Shown piece by piece: positions 26,741 through 37,300 of a stretch of DNA of 64,000 nt (its first letter is position 1; each line of letters opens with the position of its first letter). The notes beneath the pieces are model-generated. The model did no database searches. It worked only from the letters and a program-made list of their open reading frames with translations, and had not been told where the DNA came from. The stretch lies in assembly GCF_001457775.1 (NCBI RefSeq), contig NZ_CYSG01000003.1, positions 285,774-349,773 on the forward strand, read 5' to 3'. A program made the position numbers and the translations under genes. The DNA is from Phaeobacter sp. CECT 5382. Its GTDB lineage: Bacteria > Pseudomonadota > Alphaproteobacteria > Rhodobacterales > Rhodobacteraceae.

Positions 26741-26758
26741 GTTGTGTTCCTACACAAC
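26741..26758. repeat. Perfect hairpin upstream of the HU gene
   Basis: GTTGTGT and ACACAAC, complementary over 7 bp with the loop TCCT, in an AT-rich leader about 60 bp before the HU start. It might be an operator or a 5' untranslated hairpin. No known motif was recognised. Confidence 0.45.
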
Positions 26759-26818
26759 ATAACGATAATGTTGCCCGATGAGGCCCCACAGTTCGGGCAG
26801 TTTTAAGGAGATCTGAGA

Positions 26819-27112
26819 ATGTCCAAACCGATGACCAAAACCCAGCTAGTTGCATCTCTGGCTGAGGAAATGGGCGAAGATAAGAAAACCGCAGGCGTTG
26901 CTCTGGATGCCGTTTGCGCCCTGATCACACGCGAAGTGTCGGGCGGTGGCGCCGTGACACTGCCAGGCGTTGGCAAAATCTATTGCCGCGAACGCCCCGA
27001 GCGTGAAGTGCGTAACCCCGCCACCGGCGAGAAGTTCATGAAAGAGGCTGACAAGGTTGTGAAAATGACCATTGCCAAGGCTCTGAAAGACAGCGTCAAC
27101 GGCGAAGCCTGA
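26819..27112 (+). CDS. HU family DNA-binding protein
   Basis: A 97-aa nucleoid protein that bends DNA as a dimer. The N-terminal helical part (MTKTQLVASLAEEMGEDKKT) and the beta-arm (GVGKIYCRERPEREVRNPATGEKF) match the HU/IHF family; the RNPxTG tip with intercalating Pro is intact. AAGGAG stands 10 nt before the ATG. A rho-independent terminator follows, so it is transcribed alone. Confidence 0.92.
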   Translation: MSKPMTKTQLVASLAEEMGEDKKTAGVALDAVCALITREVSGGGAVTLPGVGKIYCRERPEREVRNPATGEKFMKEADKVVKMTIAKALKDSVNGEA

Positions 27113-27148
27113 TCCCGGCGTAAAAACTGGATCGGCACAGAAGAGATT

Positions 27149-27174
27149 GGGTCGCCTCTGGCGGCCCTTTTTTT
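27149..27174 (+). terminator. Rho-independent terminator after the HU gene
   Basis: GGGTCGCC, loop TCT, GGCGGCCC, then seven T residues. The stem pairs along eight positions with one mismatch. It lies 37 bp after the HU stop. Confidence 0.85.
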
Positions 27175-27361
27175 GTGCCTGTTTTGTGCCGGTGCTGCAG
27201 CGGGCCTACGTCTGGCTTGTATCCGTGCGCAGTGCGATACTACGCTTGAAAACCGGCTGGTCCAGACAACTCTCATTCCTGTGAGCTGCGTCGGTTTCGC
27301 ATTTCCAGCACTTACTTGCTTTGATAAAGACTTTGCAGGACAGCACCAGGAGGCCGAGGCA

Positions 27362-28270
27362 ATGGATATTCGCGCAATCGCAATGGGGCTGGCCTTCGCC
27401 TTCATGTGGTCCTCAGCCTTTACCTCTGCCCGGATCATTGTGATGGATGCCTCACCGCTGTTTTCTCTGGCGGTGCGTTTTCTGATCTCAGGCCTGATCG
27501 GCGTCGCCATCGCCCGCGCGCTAGGGCAAAGCTGGCATCTGACCCGCGACCAATGGCGCGCCACGATGATCTTCGGCCTCTGCCAGAATGCGTTGTACCT
27601 CGGCCTCAACTTTGTTGCCATGCAATGGGTCGAGGCCTCTCTGGCGGCTATCATTGCCGCCACGATGCCGCTCTGTGTCGCGCTGGCCTCCTGGGTCATC
27701 TTTGGCGACCGGCTGAAACCTCTGGGCGTTCTTGGCCTTCTGGCGGGCGTCGCCGGAGTTGCCCTGATCATGGGGACAAGAATCAGTGCCGGGGTCGATA
27801 TTTTTGGCATCGTTCTATGCGTCATCGGAGTATTGGCACTAACTGTCGCCACTCTGGCCCTGCGCGGTGCGACCTCGGGCGGAAATTTCATGATGGTCGT
27901 CGGACTTCAGATGCTGATCGGTTCTGCAATCCTGTTTGTCGCCGCCCCCCTGACCGAAGAGATCTTTGTGAACCCCACCCTACGGTTGGGGCTGGCCTTC
28001 GCCTATACCACGCTTGTACCCGGACTTATGGCCACCTTTATCTGGGTGCTGCTACTCAACCGGATCGGCGCAATTCGCGCGGCAACCTTTCACTTCCTCA
28101 ACCCGGTCTTTGGTGTCGCTGTGGCCTGGGTATTGTTGGGGGAAAAACTGGGACCACTGGATATCGTCGGCGTCGCGATTGTCACCTTTGGCATTCTGGC
28201 AGTGCAGCTTTCGCGCCAGACCAAACTTTCGACGGCTTCGGTTATTGATGATCCAAAACAGGCCTCCTAG
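27362..28270 (+). CDS. DMT superfamily transporter (EamA domains)
   Basis: A 302-aa inner-membrane protein with about ten helices. The beginning MDIRAIAMGLAFAFMWSSAF and SPLFSLAVRFLISGLIG are typical for the family. GAIRAATFHFLNPVFGVAVAW in the second repeat is also conserved. The ATG at 27362 is preceded by AGGAGG and is the better start; the frame is open back to 27173, but those residues overlap the HU terminator. The substrate is unknown. A second family member lies at 2283-3224. Confidence 0.87.
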   Translation: MDIRAIAMGLAFAFMWSSAFTSARIIVMDASPLFSLAVRFLISGLIGVAIARALGQSWHLTRDQWRATMIFGLCQNALYLGLNFVAMQWVEASLAAIIAATMPLCVALASWVIFGDRLKPLGVLGLLAGVAGVALIMGTRISAGVDIFGIVLCVIGVLALTVATLALRGATSGGNFMMVVGLQMLIGSAILFVAAPLTEEIFVNPTLRLGLAFAYTTLVPGLMATFIWVLLLNRIGAIRAATFHFLNPVFGVAVAWVLLGEKLGPLDIVGVAIVTFGILAVQLSRQTKLSTASVIDDPKQAS

Positions 28271-28411
28271 TGAGAACCCGACAAAGCCCCAACTGCACAC
28301 AGAGCCGCGAGAATGTTGAAATGCTCTTTGCATTTTCACCCCCAGCTCCCATCTTTGACCGACAACACACAGCGCGGCCCTGCGATATGGCCGCAACAGA
28401 CGGAGGATCTC

Positions 28412-28861
28412 ATGACCAAATATACCAAAGACCCGGCAGCCGTGGCCGCCCTCTCGGAAGAAGAGTTCTACGTCACCCAGAAATCCGGCACCGAACGGCC
28501 CGGCACTGGCGCGCTGCTCGCCAACACGGAGGTCGGCATCTACGTCGATATCGTCTCTGGTGAGCCGCTGTTTGCCTCTGGCGACAAATATGAATCCGGC
28601 TGCGGCTGGCCAAGCTTTACCAAGCCGATTGAGCCCACCTATATCAGCGAGCTCGAAGACCGGGCTCTGGGGATGATCCGTACCGAGGTCCGTTCGACCC
28701 ATGGCGACAGCCATCTGGGACATGTTTTCCCCGATGGTCCGGTGGAACACGGAGGCCTGCGTTATTGCATCAATTCCGCCTCGCTGCGTTTTGTGCCACT
28801 GGCCGAAATGGAGGCCGAGGGCTACGCCGACTATATCAATCAAGTGGAGAACAGATCATGA
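28412..28861 (+). CDS. msrB: Peptide-methionine (R)-S-oxide reductase MsrB
   Basis: A 149-aa repair enzyme that reduces methionine-R-sulfoxide. Motifs are [23 protein letters not shown] and the catalytic Cys119 in [13 protein letters not shown]. The two CxxC pairs that bind structural zinc in many MsrB proteins are missing ([19 protein letters not shown]), so it belongs to the zinc-free type. GGAGG precedes the ATG. Its last codons overlap msrA (ATGA). Confidence 0.95.
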   Translation: MTKYTKDPAAVAALSEEEFYVTQKSGTERPGTGALLANTEVGIYVDIVSGEPLFASGDKYESGCGWPSFTKPIEPTYISELEDRALGMIRTEVRSTHGDSHLGHVFPDGPVEHGGLRYCINSASLRFVPLAEMEAEGYADYINQVENRS

Positions 28862-29373
28862 GCACATCCGAGCGCGCCGTTCTGGCGGGGGGCTGTTTCT
28901 GGGGCATGCAGGATCTGATCCGCAAGCGCAAAGGGATTTTGCAAACCCGCGTCGGCTATACTGGTGGCGATGTGGCCAATGCCACCTACAAAAACCACGG
29001 CACCCATGCCGAAGGGATCGAAATCCTGTTTGATCCCACCCAGACCTCCTATCGGGAACTATTGGAATTCTTCTTTCAGATCCACGACCCCTCCACCGAA
29101 AACCGTCAGGGCAATGACCTGGGCATGAGCTATCGCTCGGCGATCTACTACGTGGACGACGCACAAAAAGCCTGCGCGCTGGAGACTATTGCCGATGTCG
29201 AAGCCTGCGGTCTTTGGCCCGGCAAGGTGGTGACCGAAGTGGAGCCCGTCGGTGATTTCTGGGAGGCCGAGCCCGAGCATCAAGACTACTTGGAACGGCG
29301 CCCTGATGGGTACACCTGTCACTTTGCGCGACCCGACTGGGTACTGCCCAAACGCAGCGCGGCGGCCGAATAA
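28858..29373 (+). CDS. msrA: Peptide-methionine (S)-S-oxide reductase MsrA
   Basis: A 171-aa repair enzyme for methionine-S-sulfoxide. The catalytic Cys13 lies in [10 protein letters not shown], followed by [22 protein letters not shown] and [18 protein letters not shown], all family signatures. It is co-translated with msrB, so both sulfoxide epimers are handled by one transcript. A hairpin 38 bp after its stop likely terminates the pair. Confidence 0.95.
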   Translation: MSTSERAVLAGGCFWGMQDLIRKRKGILQTRVGYTGGDVANATYKNHGTHAEGIEILFDPTQTSYRELLEFFFQIHDPSTENRQGNDLGMSYRSAIYYVDDAQKACALETIADVEACGLWPGKVVTEVEPVGDFWEAEPEHQDYLERRPDGYTCHFARPDWVLPKRSAAAE

Positions 29374-29410
29374 CCTGTATTAGAGCCACTAGCGTTTCAC
29401 AAATTGATAA

Positions 29411-29437
29411 AGGCCCGTTCCCCTCTGGAGCGGGCCT
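29411..29437. terminator. Terminator hairpin between msrA and the hydantoinase gene
   Basis: AGGCCCGTTCC and GGAGCGGGCCT pair over 11 positions (one G-U) with the loop CCTCT. It lies between convergent genes. A TTTATC run follows on the minus strand, so it may serve both. Confidence 0.75.
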
Positions 29438-29454
29438 AACTCTTTCACCAGACC

Positions 29455-31461
29455 TCAATCCTTGGCGACACGCGGGCGACCACTGGCCTCGACCGTCAAT
29501 GTTGCCTCAACAAAGACCTCGCGCGCCTCGACTAATGCCGTTCGGATGTCGCGGCTGACATGGACGTGGATATCTTCGGCACCTGCCGCCTCGGCATCAG
29601 CACATGCCTCGGCTGTCAGGACCTGCTCCAGCAGTGACAGGGCCTCATCCGACGCGGAAAAATCCTGTGGGCCTGCCTCCAGATGCACCCGGAACTTGCC
29701 CTCGGCCGGGGCGGTGACGCTGCCGCTGCGCCGCATGGTGACACGGCCTACAACTGCACCGATTGCATTGGCCACACCTGCATGTTCCGGCAACAGCATC
29801 CGACATTTCAACCGCTCCCCCACGGCTGGATAATAGCTGGCAGCAGAGGCCCCCAGCCCCACCACATCGATATTCATCGCAACCTCCAGCGACAGGATCC
29901 CGCGATGCGAGGCAAGCCCTTGCTGCGTCAGAACATGCCGCGCCAGCTGCGCAGGTGGGATGGCGAAATCAGTATCCTCTTCGGCAAATGCAGACTCTAA
30001 TAAGGTCAATGCTGTCTGTTCTGTTAACTGGTCGACGATCATCTTCGCCAGTGTTTCTGCATCAGCAGCCAAACTATCGCCGCTACCGACCCGGCGACGG
30101 GCCAGCAGGGTCAGCGCCTTGTGCGCCGCAGCCCCGTCCCAGGCCGCGACCCCTCCCAGCACATGGCTGGCATCCGACGGGGTCACGCCAGCGACCTGCA
30201 CCAGCCCACGATCCACCAGACGATTCAGCGCACCCTGTTCCATGCGTGTGCGCAGCACGGCGCCCAAAGAATGCACCTCAGTGCCGATGCGCCCCAATAG
30301 AGCATGTTCACGCTCTCCCAGACCGGCTGCAGGCATACCAATCACCGCGCGGACAAATTTGCCATCGTGCTCGCCGACAACAGGCGCGCTCAGCTGTTTG
30401 TCCAAGGCGGCATGCACCACCTCTGGGGCCTCGGCAGCAATCAGCGAGATAGGCACCACCCGGCGCGGCCCCAGCTCCAGCCCGCCCTGCAGACCGGAGG
30501 TCACCATATGGACCTGACTGTCCCCCCCCAGCCCCGTGGTGCGCATCGCCACGGCTCCACCCATGGTGCGAAATCCGCCAACCCGCGCGCCAGCCGGATC
30601 AATCGCCGGTTTGCCATCGCGGATCAGAGCCACATCAGTGGTGGTACCGCCGATATCACTGACCAACGCGTTCTCGACCCCGGTCATCCAGTGCGCGCCC
30701 ACGATCGAAGCTGCGGGCCCGCTCAGAATGGTTTCTATCGGCCGCGCGCGGGCCTGTTCAGCCGACATCAACGCGCCATCACCGCGCACCACCATCATCG
30801 GAGCCGTCACACCCAGATCGACCAGCGTGTCCTGTGCCCGGCCAATCAGGCGATCAATCATACCAATGAGACGCGCATTCAGCACTGCCGTCACTGCCCG
30901 TTTTGGACCATTCAGCTTGGCTGACAATTGATGTGAACAGGTCACTGGCGCCTGGGTCATCTCGCCGATAATGCGGGCGGCCTCCAGCTCATGTGCCGGG
31001 TTGCGGGTGGCAAAAACCGAAGCCACGGCAAATCCGGACACGCCCCCGGCATGAGTTTGCAAAAAGCTGCGCAAGGCATCAACATCCAGTGGCGTTGCCT
31101 CACCCCCAGCATGATTGTGTCCACCTGCCAGCACCAGTGACGGGTCGCCCTTTAGCGCCTCCTTCAGCCCGTGCCGATCCAGATCGCCTTCACTGAAGCC
31201 AATGTAGACCAGCGCGACACGCCCGCCTTGACCTTCGACCAGTGCGTTGGTGGCAAGCGTGGTGGACAGGGCCGCCATCGACACCTCAGCAGCAGTACAG
31301 CCCGATTGTTCCAGTACGGCGCGAATGGCACCGCCGACACCAATGGCCAGATCAGCCCGCGTCGTCAGCGATTTGGCCGTCGCGATAACGTCTTTTTCAT
31401 CGCGGATCAGCACCGCATCCGTATAGGTTCCGCCCGTATCAACACCCAGCAACAGCGCCAT
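29455..31461 (-). CDS. Hydantoinase/oxoprolinase family protein (HyuA-like)
   Basis: A 668-aa actin-fold ATPase-type protein. The N-terminal block LLGVDTGGTYTDAVLIRDE and the later ALVSDIGGTTTDVALIRDG are the two phosphate-binding motifs of the HyuA/5-oxoprolinase family. The C-terminal part reads VGLGASAASYYPAVGERLKC, typical of the family. The partner HyuB-type subunit gene is not adjacent, so it either acts alone or its partner lies elsewhere. The substrate (hydantoin, oxoproline, acetone-like) cannot be assigned. Confidence 0.85.
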   Translation of the reverse strand: MALLLGVDTGGTYTDAVLIRDEKDVIATAKSLTTRADLAIGVGGAIRAVLEQSGCTAAEVSMAALSTTLATNALVEGQGGRVALVYIGFSEGDLDRHGLKEALKGDPSLVLAGGHNHAGGEATPLDVDALRSFLQTHAGGVSGFAVASVFATRNPAHELEAARIIGEMTQAPVTCSHQLSAKLNGPKRAVTAVLNARLIGMIDRLIGRAQDTLVDLGVTAPMMVVRGDGALMSAEQARARPIETILSGPAASIVGAHWMTGVENALVSDIGGTTTDVALIRDGKPAIDPAGARVGGFRTMGGAVAMRTTGLGGDSQVHMVTSGLQGGLELGPRRVVPISLIAAEAPEVVHAALDKQLSAPVVGEHDGKFVRAVIGMPAAGLGEREHALLGRIGTEVHSLGAVLRTRMEQGALNRLVDRGLVQVAGVTPSDASHVLGGVAAWDGAAAHKALTLLARRRVGSGDSLAADAETLAKMIVDQLTEQTALTLLESAFAEEDTDFAIPPAQLARHVLTQQGLASHRGILSLEVAMNIDVVGLGASAASYYPAVGERLKCRMLLPEHAGVANAIGAVVGRVTMRRSGSVTAPAEGKFRVHLEAGPQDFSASDEALSLLEQVLTAEACADAEAAGAEDIHVHVSRDIRTALVEAREVFVEATLTVEASGRPRVAKD

Positions 31462-31529
31462 ATTATTGTCTCCAGTCTGTTCGCCGGACCGGTCTAACGC
31501 CTATTTGAGACACGTCCATCCTGTTTGCG

Positions 31530-32576
31530 TCACGAAAGCTGTTGAACCGCCCAATCTGCGGCATCCGCAACCGTCGGATCCGGATCCGCCTGCAATCCCT
31601 GCGCCACTGCACGCAACTCCGGCAGGTTTGAATTGCCAATCGCATAAAGCACGTTGCGCACGAACCGATCCCGGCCAATCCGCTTGATCGGCGAGCCTGC
31701 GAAGAACGCACGAAACCCGGCGTCATCCAGAACCGCCAGTTCCGCCAGTTTTGGCGCCTGCAATTCTGCCCGCGCCGCATAGCGCAGATCACTGGCCGCC
31801 ACGGCAAATTTGTTCCAGGGGCAAGCCGCAAGACAATCGTCACACCCATAGATCCGGTTGCCCATTTTGCTGCGCAAGTCCGGCGCAATCGGGCCTTTGT
31901 GTTCAATCGTGAGGTAAGAAATGCAACGCCGCGCATCCATCTGGTAGGGCGCGGTAAAGGCATCGGTCGGACAGGAGGTCAGACAAGAGGTACAAGATCC
32001 GCAACGATCCGGCTCAGGCCTGTCGACCGGCAGCTCCAACGTTGTGAAAACAGAGCCTAAAAAGGCCCAATTTCCCCAATCCCGACTAACCAAATTGGTG
32101 TGTTTACCCTGCCAGCCCAGCCCAGCCGCCTGTCCCAAGGGCTTTTCCGGCACCGGGGCTGTGTCGACAAAGACCTTCACCTGCGCGGCCTCGTCGAGTT
32201 TTTTGGCCTCGTCAATCAGCCAGCGCGCCAGACGCTTCAGGCGCTTCTTGACCAGATCATGATAGTCCTTGTTGCGCGCATAGACCGAGATCGCGCCACG
32301 GTCTGCACAGCCCACCACCGCCATCGGATCTTCGTCAGGGGTATAGCTTTCGGCCAGCATGATCACCGATCGCGCTTCGGGCCACAGTACATGCGGCGCT
32401 CCGCGCCAATGACTGCGGTCAGCCATCCAGCCCATTTGCCCATGATAGCCCGCGTCCAGAAACTGCTGCAACCGGTCGGGTACTTGTGGTACATCTTCGG
32501 GGCGGCAGATCTTGCAGGCAACAAAGCCCTCGGCCAGGGCCTGACTGACCAGCCTGTCTTTCAGATCTGCACTCAT
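31530..32576 (-). CDS. queG: Epoxyqueuosine reductase
   Basis: A 348-aa cobalamin and 4Fe-4S enzyme that makes queuosine from epoxyqueuosine in tRNA. Two iron-sulfur sets are visible: [11 protein letters not shown] at 192-202 with Cys218, and CDDCLAAC at 245-252. The catalytic Asp is expected at 138 ([10 protein letters not shown]). [17 protein letters not shown] is a family signature. The C-terminal HEAT-like end (from about 290) binds tRNA in related proteins. It is followed downstream on its strand by the hydantoinase gene with 68 bp between. Confidence 0.95.
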   Translation of the reverse strand: MSADLKDRLVSQALAEGFVACKICRPEDVPQVPDRLQQFLDAGYHGQMGWMADRSHWRGAPHVLWPEARSVIMLAESYTPDEDPMAVVGCADRGAISVYARNKDYHDLVKKRLKRLARWLIDEAKKLDEAAQVKVFVDTAPVPEKPLGQAAGLGWQGKHTNLVSRDWGNWAFLGSVFTTLELPVDRPEPDRCGSCTSCLTSCPTDAFTAPYQMDARRCISYLTIEHKGPIAPDLRSKMGNRIYGCDDCLAACPWNKFAVAASDLRYAARAELQAPKLAELAVLDDAGFRAFFAGSPIKRIGRDRFVRNVLYAIGNSNLPELRAVAQGLQADPDPTVADAADWAVQQLS

Positions 32577-32604
32577 CCTGGGCCTCTTTTCCGCAGTTCA
32601 GGGA

Positions 32605-33270
32605 TCAGAAATCAAGGTCTGCGTAATGCGGCGGCGGCCGGAATCCCGAGATCTGGTCGGCCAGAATGGACCGGAACGCCGGCCGCGACTTGATCTTGGC
32701 ATACCAGTCCTTGACCGCTGCCGACCGGTTCCAATCCACATCCGAGATATAGTCGAGCGACGACAGATGTGCGGCGGCGGCAAAATCCGCAAGACTCATC
32801 TGATCGCCAGCCAACCAGCGACGGTGGTCCAGCAGCCAGGCCATATAATCGAGGTGATATTTGATCGCCTTGGCCCCAGCCTTGACGTTCTTGCTGTCCG
32901 GGTACCCTTCGCCGGTGACCTTTTTGTTGACCCGCTCATACAGCAGTTTCGAGGTCACTTCAGAATGGAACTTGTCATCAAACCAGCTGATGATGCGACG
33001 CACTTCAAAGCGACCATCAGGGTCGCTGGGCATCAGCGATGGCGTGGGGCGCGTTTCTTCGAGATATTCGCAGATTGCCGCGCTTTCTGACATCATCTTG
33101 CCATCCAGTCGAATGACCGGAACCTTGGCCGCAGGGTTGCGACGCAGAAAATCAGGATCCGCTTCCCAATAGCGTTCTTCGACCAGCTCGACTTCGATCT
33201 TCTTTTCCGCCAGCGAAAGGCGGACCTTGCGGCAAAAAGGGGAGAGCGGGACATGATAGAGACGTGCCAT
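32605..33270 (-). CDS. Glutathione S-transferase family protein
   Basis: A 221-aa protein with an N-terminal thioredoxin-like GST domain (LYHVPLSPFCRKVRLSLAEK, residues 3-22; KVPVIRLDGKMMSESAAICEYLEE, ending near 70) and a C-terminal helical domain. The SPFCRK segment holds a Cys where many bacterial classes have a catalytic Ser or Cys. The substrate is unknown. It lies between mtgA and queG on the same strand, with 28 bp to queG. Confidence 0.9.
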   Translation of the reverse strand: MARLYHVPLSPFCRKVRLSLAEKKIEVELVEERYWEADPDFLRRNPAAKVPVIRLDGKMMSESAAICEYLEETRPTPSLMPSDPDGRFEVRRIISWFDDKFHSEVTSKLLYERVNKKVTGEGYPDSKNVKAGAKAIKYHLDYMAWLLDHRRWLAGDQMSLADFAAAAHLSSLDYISDVDWNRSAAVKDWYAKIKSRPAFRSILADQISGFRPPPHYADLDF

Positions 33271-33339
33271 AGGCCTAGTTCAAACTCCAAATCAAGCAGC
33301 GGGGATCCCGTTCAGCAATGCCCTGTGCGCCAGAAAACT

Positions 33340-34101
33340 TCAATCCTCGAAACACCTCGACCGCCCATCTGCGCGGATGGTAGCCGCCCCATCCTGAATA
33401 CGGCGCGCGCGGCGGCTCACGGATTTCGACGGGCGCGATGCCGAACGCGCTTTGGGGTTGGGTAAAACGGCGGCAATCAAAGCCGCCTGTTGGGCACTCA
33501 ACTCGTCCGGACCGACGCCAAAGTAGTGCCGTGCCGCAGCCTCGACACCAAAGACGCCTTCGTCCATTTCGGCCACGTTTAGGTATACCTCTAAAATGCG
33601 CCGCTTGCTCCAGACTGCTTCGACCAGCGGAGTAATCAGAGTTTCCAGCGCCTTTCGGCCCCAGCTCCGCCCCTGCCACAGGAAAACATTCTTCACCACT
33701 TGCTGCGACAGCGTAGATCCCCCGCGCTTGCCGCCTTCGGCCAATGCGGCGCGAATGGCCTGGACGTCAATTCCCCAGTGTTGGCAGAAGCGAGCATCTT
33801 CGGCCGCAACCACAGATCGCATCATCACTGGCGCGATATCTTCGATGGGCACCCATTCACGGTCAACCTCGCCGAGACGACGCGTCTCACTCCAGATGGT
33901 ATGCGTGGTGGGCGGGTTCACCACCGAAAACAGCAGCACCAGCAGTGTCCCCACGACGGAAAACGCCAGTACAGCGCGCAACAGCCACCGCCGCAGCCAC
34001 CGCAATGGCAGAACAAGTCGTTGCCAGACCCAGGACCAGATCCTAGGCCAAAACCCTGTTGCCGTTTTCTGCTTTTTTGTTTTCTTCACTGCCTTTGCCA
34101 T
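33340..34101 (-). CDS. mtgA: Monofunctional biosynthetic peptidoglycan transglycosylase
   Basis: A 253-aa GT51 enzyme that polymerises lipid II into glycan strands in the periplasm. A basic N-terminus and one membrane helix (LRWLRRWLLRAVLAFSVVGT, about 36-60) anchor it. The catalytic Glu is in AAEDARFCQHWGID, then GGSTLSQQVVKNVFLW, RKALETLITPLVEAVWSKRR and NVAEMDEGVFGVEAAA follow. No transpeptidase domain is present. The C-terminal tail is basic and slightly longer than usual. Confidence 0.94.
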   Translation of the reverse strand: MAKAVKKTKKQKTATGFWPRIWSWVWQRLVLPLRWLRRWLLRAVLAFSVVGTLLVLLFSVVNPPTTHTIWSETRRLGEVDREWVPIEDIAPVMMRSVVAAEDARFCQHWGIDVQAIRAALAEGGKRGGSTLSQQVVKNVFLWQGRSWGRKALETLITPLVEAVWSKRRILEVYLNVAEMDEGVFGVEAAARHYFGVGPDELSAQQAALIAAVLPNPKARSASRPSKSVSRRARRIQDGAATIRADGRSRCFED

Positions 34102-34263
34102 GCCCCTCTATAGGACAGTCGGCCCCGTAGAACCAACTGCGAAACGCGACTGTGCTGCTGCTTCGGAGCCCTCATCGTCTGCCACACAAGCAAGAGTGCG
34201 AAATGAGATCTCTCAAAGCTTGCTGCTTTGGTGAGACAGAAGCGAAAATTCGCGACCTGAAAC

Positions 34264-34294
34264 AAAAAAGCCCCGCAAGCGACTAGCTTGCGGG
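34264..34294 (-). terminator. Rho-independent terminator after gltB
   Basis: On the minus strand the 9-bp stem CCCGCAAGC/GCTTGCGGG with a 5-nt loop is followed by GGCTTTTTTG (six T residues), 29 bp after the gltB stop. Confidence 0.85.
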
Positions 34295-34322
34295 ACAATT
34301 TTTTAACAGCCTGCGGTGGCGC

Positions 34323-37300
34323 CTATTCGGCAGGCACTGCTGTCTTTTCCAGGCTCAGTGGATGCGCCAGCTTGTCCAACATCTCGATGGGACAGACCTG
34401 CAGGAAGTTGCCCTTTTCCAGATCCCAGTGCTGCAGGATCTCAGCTGCTTTGCGGCTGCCGGTTTCCTCCAAATGACGCTCTACCAGGGCTTTCAATTCA
34501 GCTTCCCAGTGATCAACAGTCACCGGACAGGTCACTAGGCTTTCCATGTTCATCATGGTTTCAGCCTGACCTTCAGGATCATACAGATAGGCCATACCAC
34601 CGGTCATACCGGCACCAAAGTTGGCCCCGATTGTCCCCAAGATAACCGCCACACCACCGGTCATGTATTCACACCCACAGGCACCACAGCCCTCGATCAC
34701 CACCTTGGCACCAGAGTTGCGCACGCCAAAGCGTTCACCAGCGCGACCCGCCGCAAAGAGATAACCATCGGTTGCGCCATAAAGCACGGTATTGCCCACA
34801 ATGGTGTTGTCGCTTGCCTTCAGCGGCGAAGACATTGGTGGGCGCACCACCACGGTGCCGCCCGACAGACCCTTACCGACATAGTCATTGGCATCGCCTG
34901 ACACTTCCAGCTTAAGCCCCGGTGCCGCAAAGGCCCCAAGCGACTGCCCGGCAGAGCCCTGCAGCTTGACCGTCAGGTGGTCCGGCTGCAACGCGTTGCG
35001 CATGCCAAAGTTACGCACGATATGGCTCGAGGTGCGGGTGCCCACGGTGCGATGGGTGTTTTGTACCGCATAAGACAGCTGCATCTTTTCACCGTCCTGC
35101 AGGAAACGCGCTGCATCGCGCACGATTTCCGCATCCAGCGTATCGGGCACCGCATTGCGGTCCTTGTCGCGGTTGTAGACAATGTCTGCCGCGCCATCGA
35201 CGGTGATCAGCAGCGGATTGAGATCGAGATCATCCAGATGTGCCGAGCCACGCGAAACCTGCGCCAGAAGATCCGCACGGCCAATCACCTCATCCAGCGA
35301 GCGAGCCCCGATAAAGGCGAGGATTTCACGTACTTCCTGCGCATAGAAAGTGATCAGATTCACCACCTTATCCGCAGAGCCGGTGAACTTGCCACGCAGG
35401 GCTTCATCCTGGGTACAGACCCCGACGGGGCAAGTGTTGGACTGACACTGGCGCACCATGATGCAACCCATAGCGATCAGCGCGGCGGTGCCGATACCGT
35501 ATTCCTCGGCGCCGAGCATCGCGGCCATGACGATATCACGGCCAGTACGCAGCCCACCATCGGTGCGCAGGGTGACGCGTTCGCGCAGGTTGTTCATCGC
35601 CAGAACCTGATGTGCTTCGGTGAGGCCCATCTCCCACGGCAGACCGGCATATTTGATCGAGGTCGCAGGGGAGGCCCCGGTGCCGCCATTGTGGCCCGAG
35701 ATCAGAATCACATCCGCCTTGGCCTTGGCCACACCGGCGGCAATGGTACCGACACCGGATGCGGCAACCAGCTTAACCGTCACTTTGCAGCGCGGGTTGA
35801 TCTGTTTCAGATCATAGATCAGCTGCGCCAGATCCTCGATCGAATAGATATCGTGGTGCGGCGGCGGTGAAATCAGCGTCACACCTTTGGTCGAATGACG
35901 CAGACGCGCAATCAGATCCGTGACCTTCATCCCTGGCAGCTGGCCGCCCTCGCCAGGCTTGGCGCCCTGGGCCACCTTGATCTCCAGCTCTTCGCACTGG
36001 TTCAGGTATTCGGCGGTGACACCGAAACGCCCAGAGGCCACCTGCTTGATCTTGGCCGATGGGTTGTCACCATTGGGTTCCGGCACAAAATGCGCCGGAT
36101 CTTCGCCACCCTCGCCCGAATCCGACTTGGCACCGATGCGGTTCATCGCCACGTTCAGGGTTTTGTGGGCCTCAGGACTCAGCGCGCCAAGGGACATGCC
36201 CGGCGTGACAAAGCGCTTGCGGATCGAAGTAATGCTTTCCACCTCTTCAATCGGCACGGATTTGCCCAGTGGCTTAATGTCGAGCAGATCGCGCAGATGG
36301 ATTGGCGGGTTGCTCTGCATCTTGGCGGAATACTGCTTCCACATCTCGAACGAGGCGCGATTGCAGGCCATCTGCAGCATATGCATCGAGCTGGCTTCCC
36401 AGGCGTGCGTCTCTCCAGAGGCGCGTGCCTTGTAGAAGCCACCGATGGGCAGAACGTTCTGGCCCTCTTTCCAGCCTTTGGCATGGATTTCTTCGGCCTT
36501 GACCTGAATACCGCTGACACCAATGCCGGAGATCCGGCTGGTCATGCCAGGGAAGAATTCGGCACACATGGCGCGTGAAAGACCTACGGCCTCAAAATTC
36601 AGACCGCCGCGATAGGAGGACACGACCGAGATGCCCATCTTGGCCATGATCTTAAGCAGTCCCTGATCGATAGCTTCACGGTAGCGCGCCACGTTTTCAG
36701 TCAGGCTACCGTCCAGCAAGCCGCGTTCAACGCGATCAGCCAGCGAATCTTCGGCCAGATAAGCGTTCACCACCGTGGCACCACAACCGATCAAAACGGC
36801 GAAGTAATGCGGATCGACACATTCAGCCGCACGCACATTGATAGAACAGAAGGTCCGCAGCCCCTTGCGGGTCAGATGCGAATGCACGGCAGATGTCGCC
36901 AGGATCATGGGCATGGCGACACGTGTTGCATCTGAGAACTGATCAGTCAGCACCAGATGGCCGGCACCTGAGCGCACGGCCTCTTCGGCCTCGGCGCGAA
37001 TACGTTCCAGCGCCAGGCTCAGCGATCCCTCACTGGGGTCAAAGGAGCAGTCGATCTCGGCCAGCGGAGCGTTGAACTGATCCACCAGCTTGTCCCACTG
37101 AGCATTGCCGACAAAAGGACTTTCCAGCACGACGATCTCGGTCTGGGAGCTGTCTTCGTCCAGCACGTTCTTGAGGTTGCCAAACCGCGTCTTCAGCGAC
37201 ATCACCCGGAATTCACGCAGGCTATCGATTGGCGGGTTGGTCACCTGGCTGAAGTTCTGGCGGAAGAAATGGCTCAGCGGGCGATACTGTTTTGACAGCA

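Noticed and set aside
26980..27891. 303-codon minus-strand frame across HU and the DMT transporter
   Set aside because: Crosses two genes and a terminator; Arg/Ser/Ala-rich translation typical of antisense frames.
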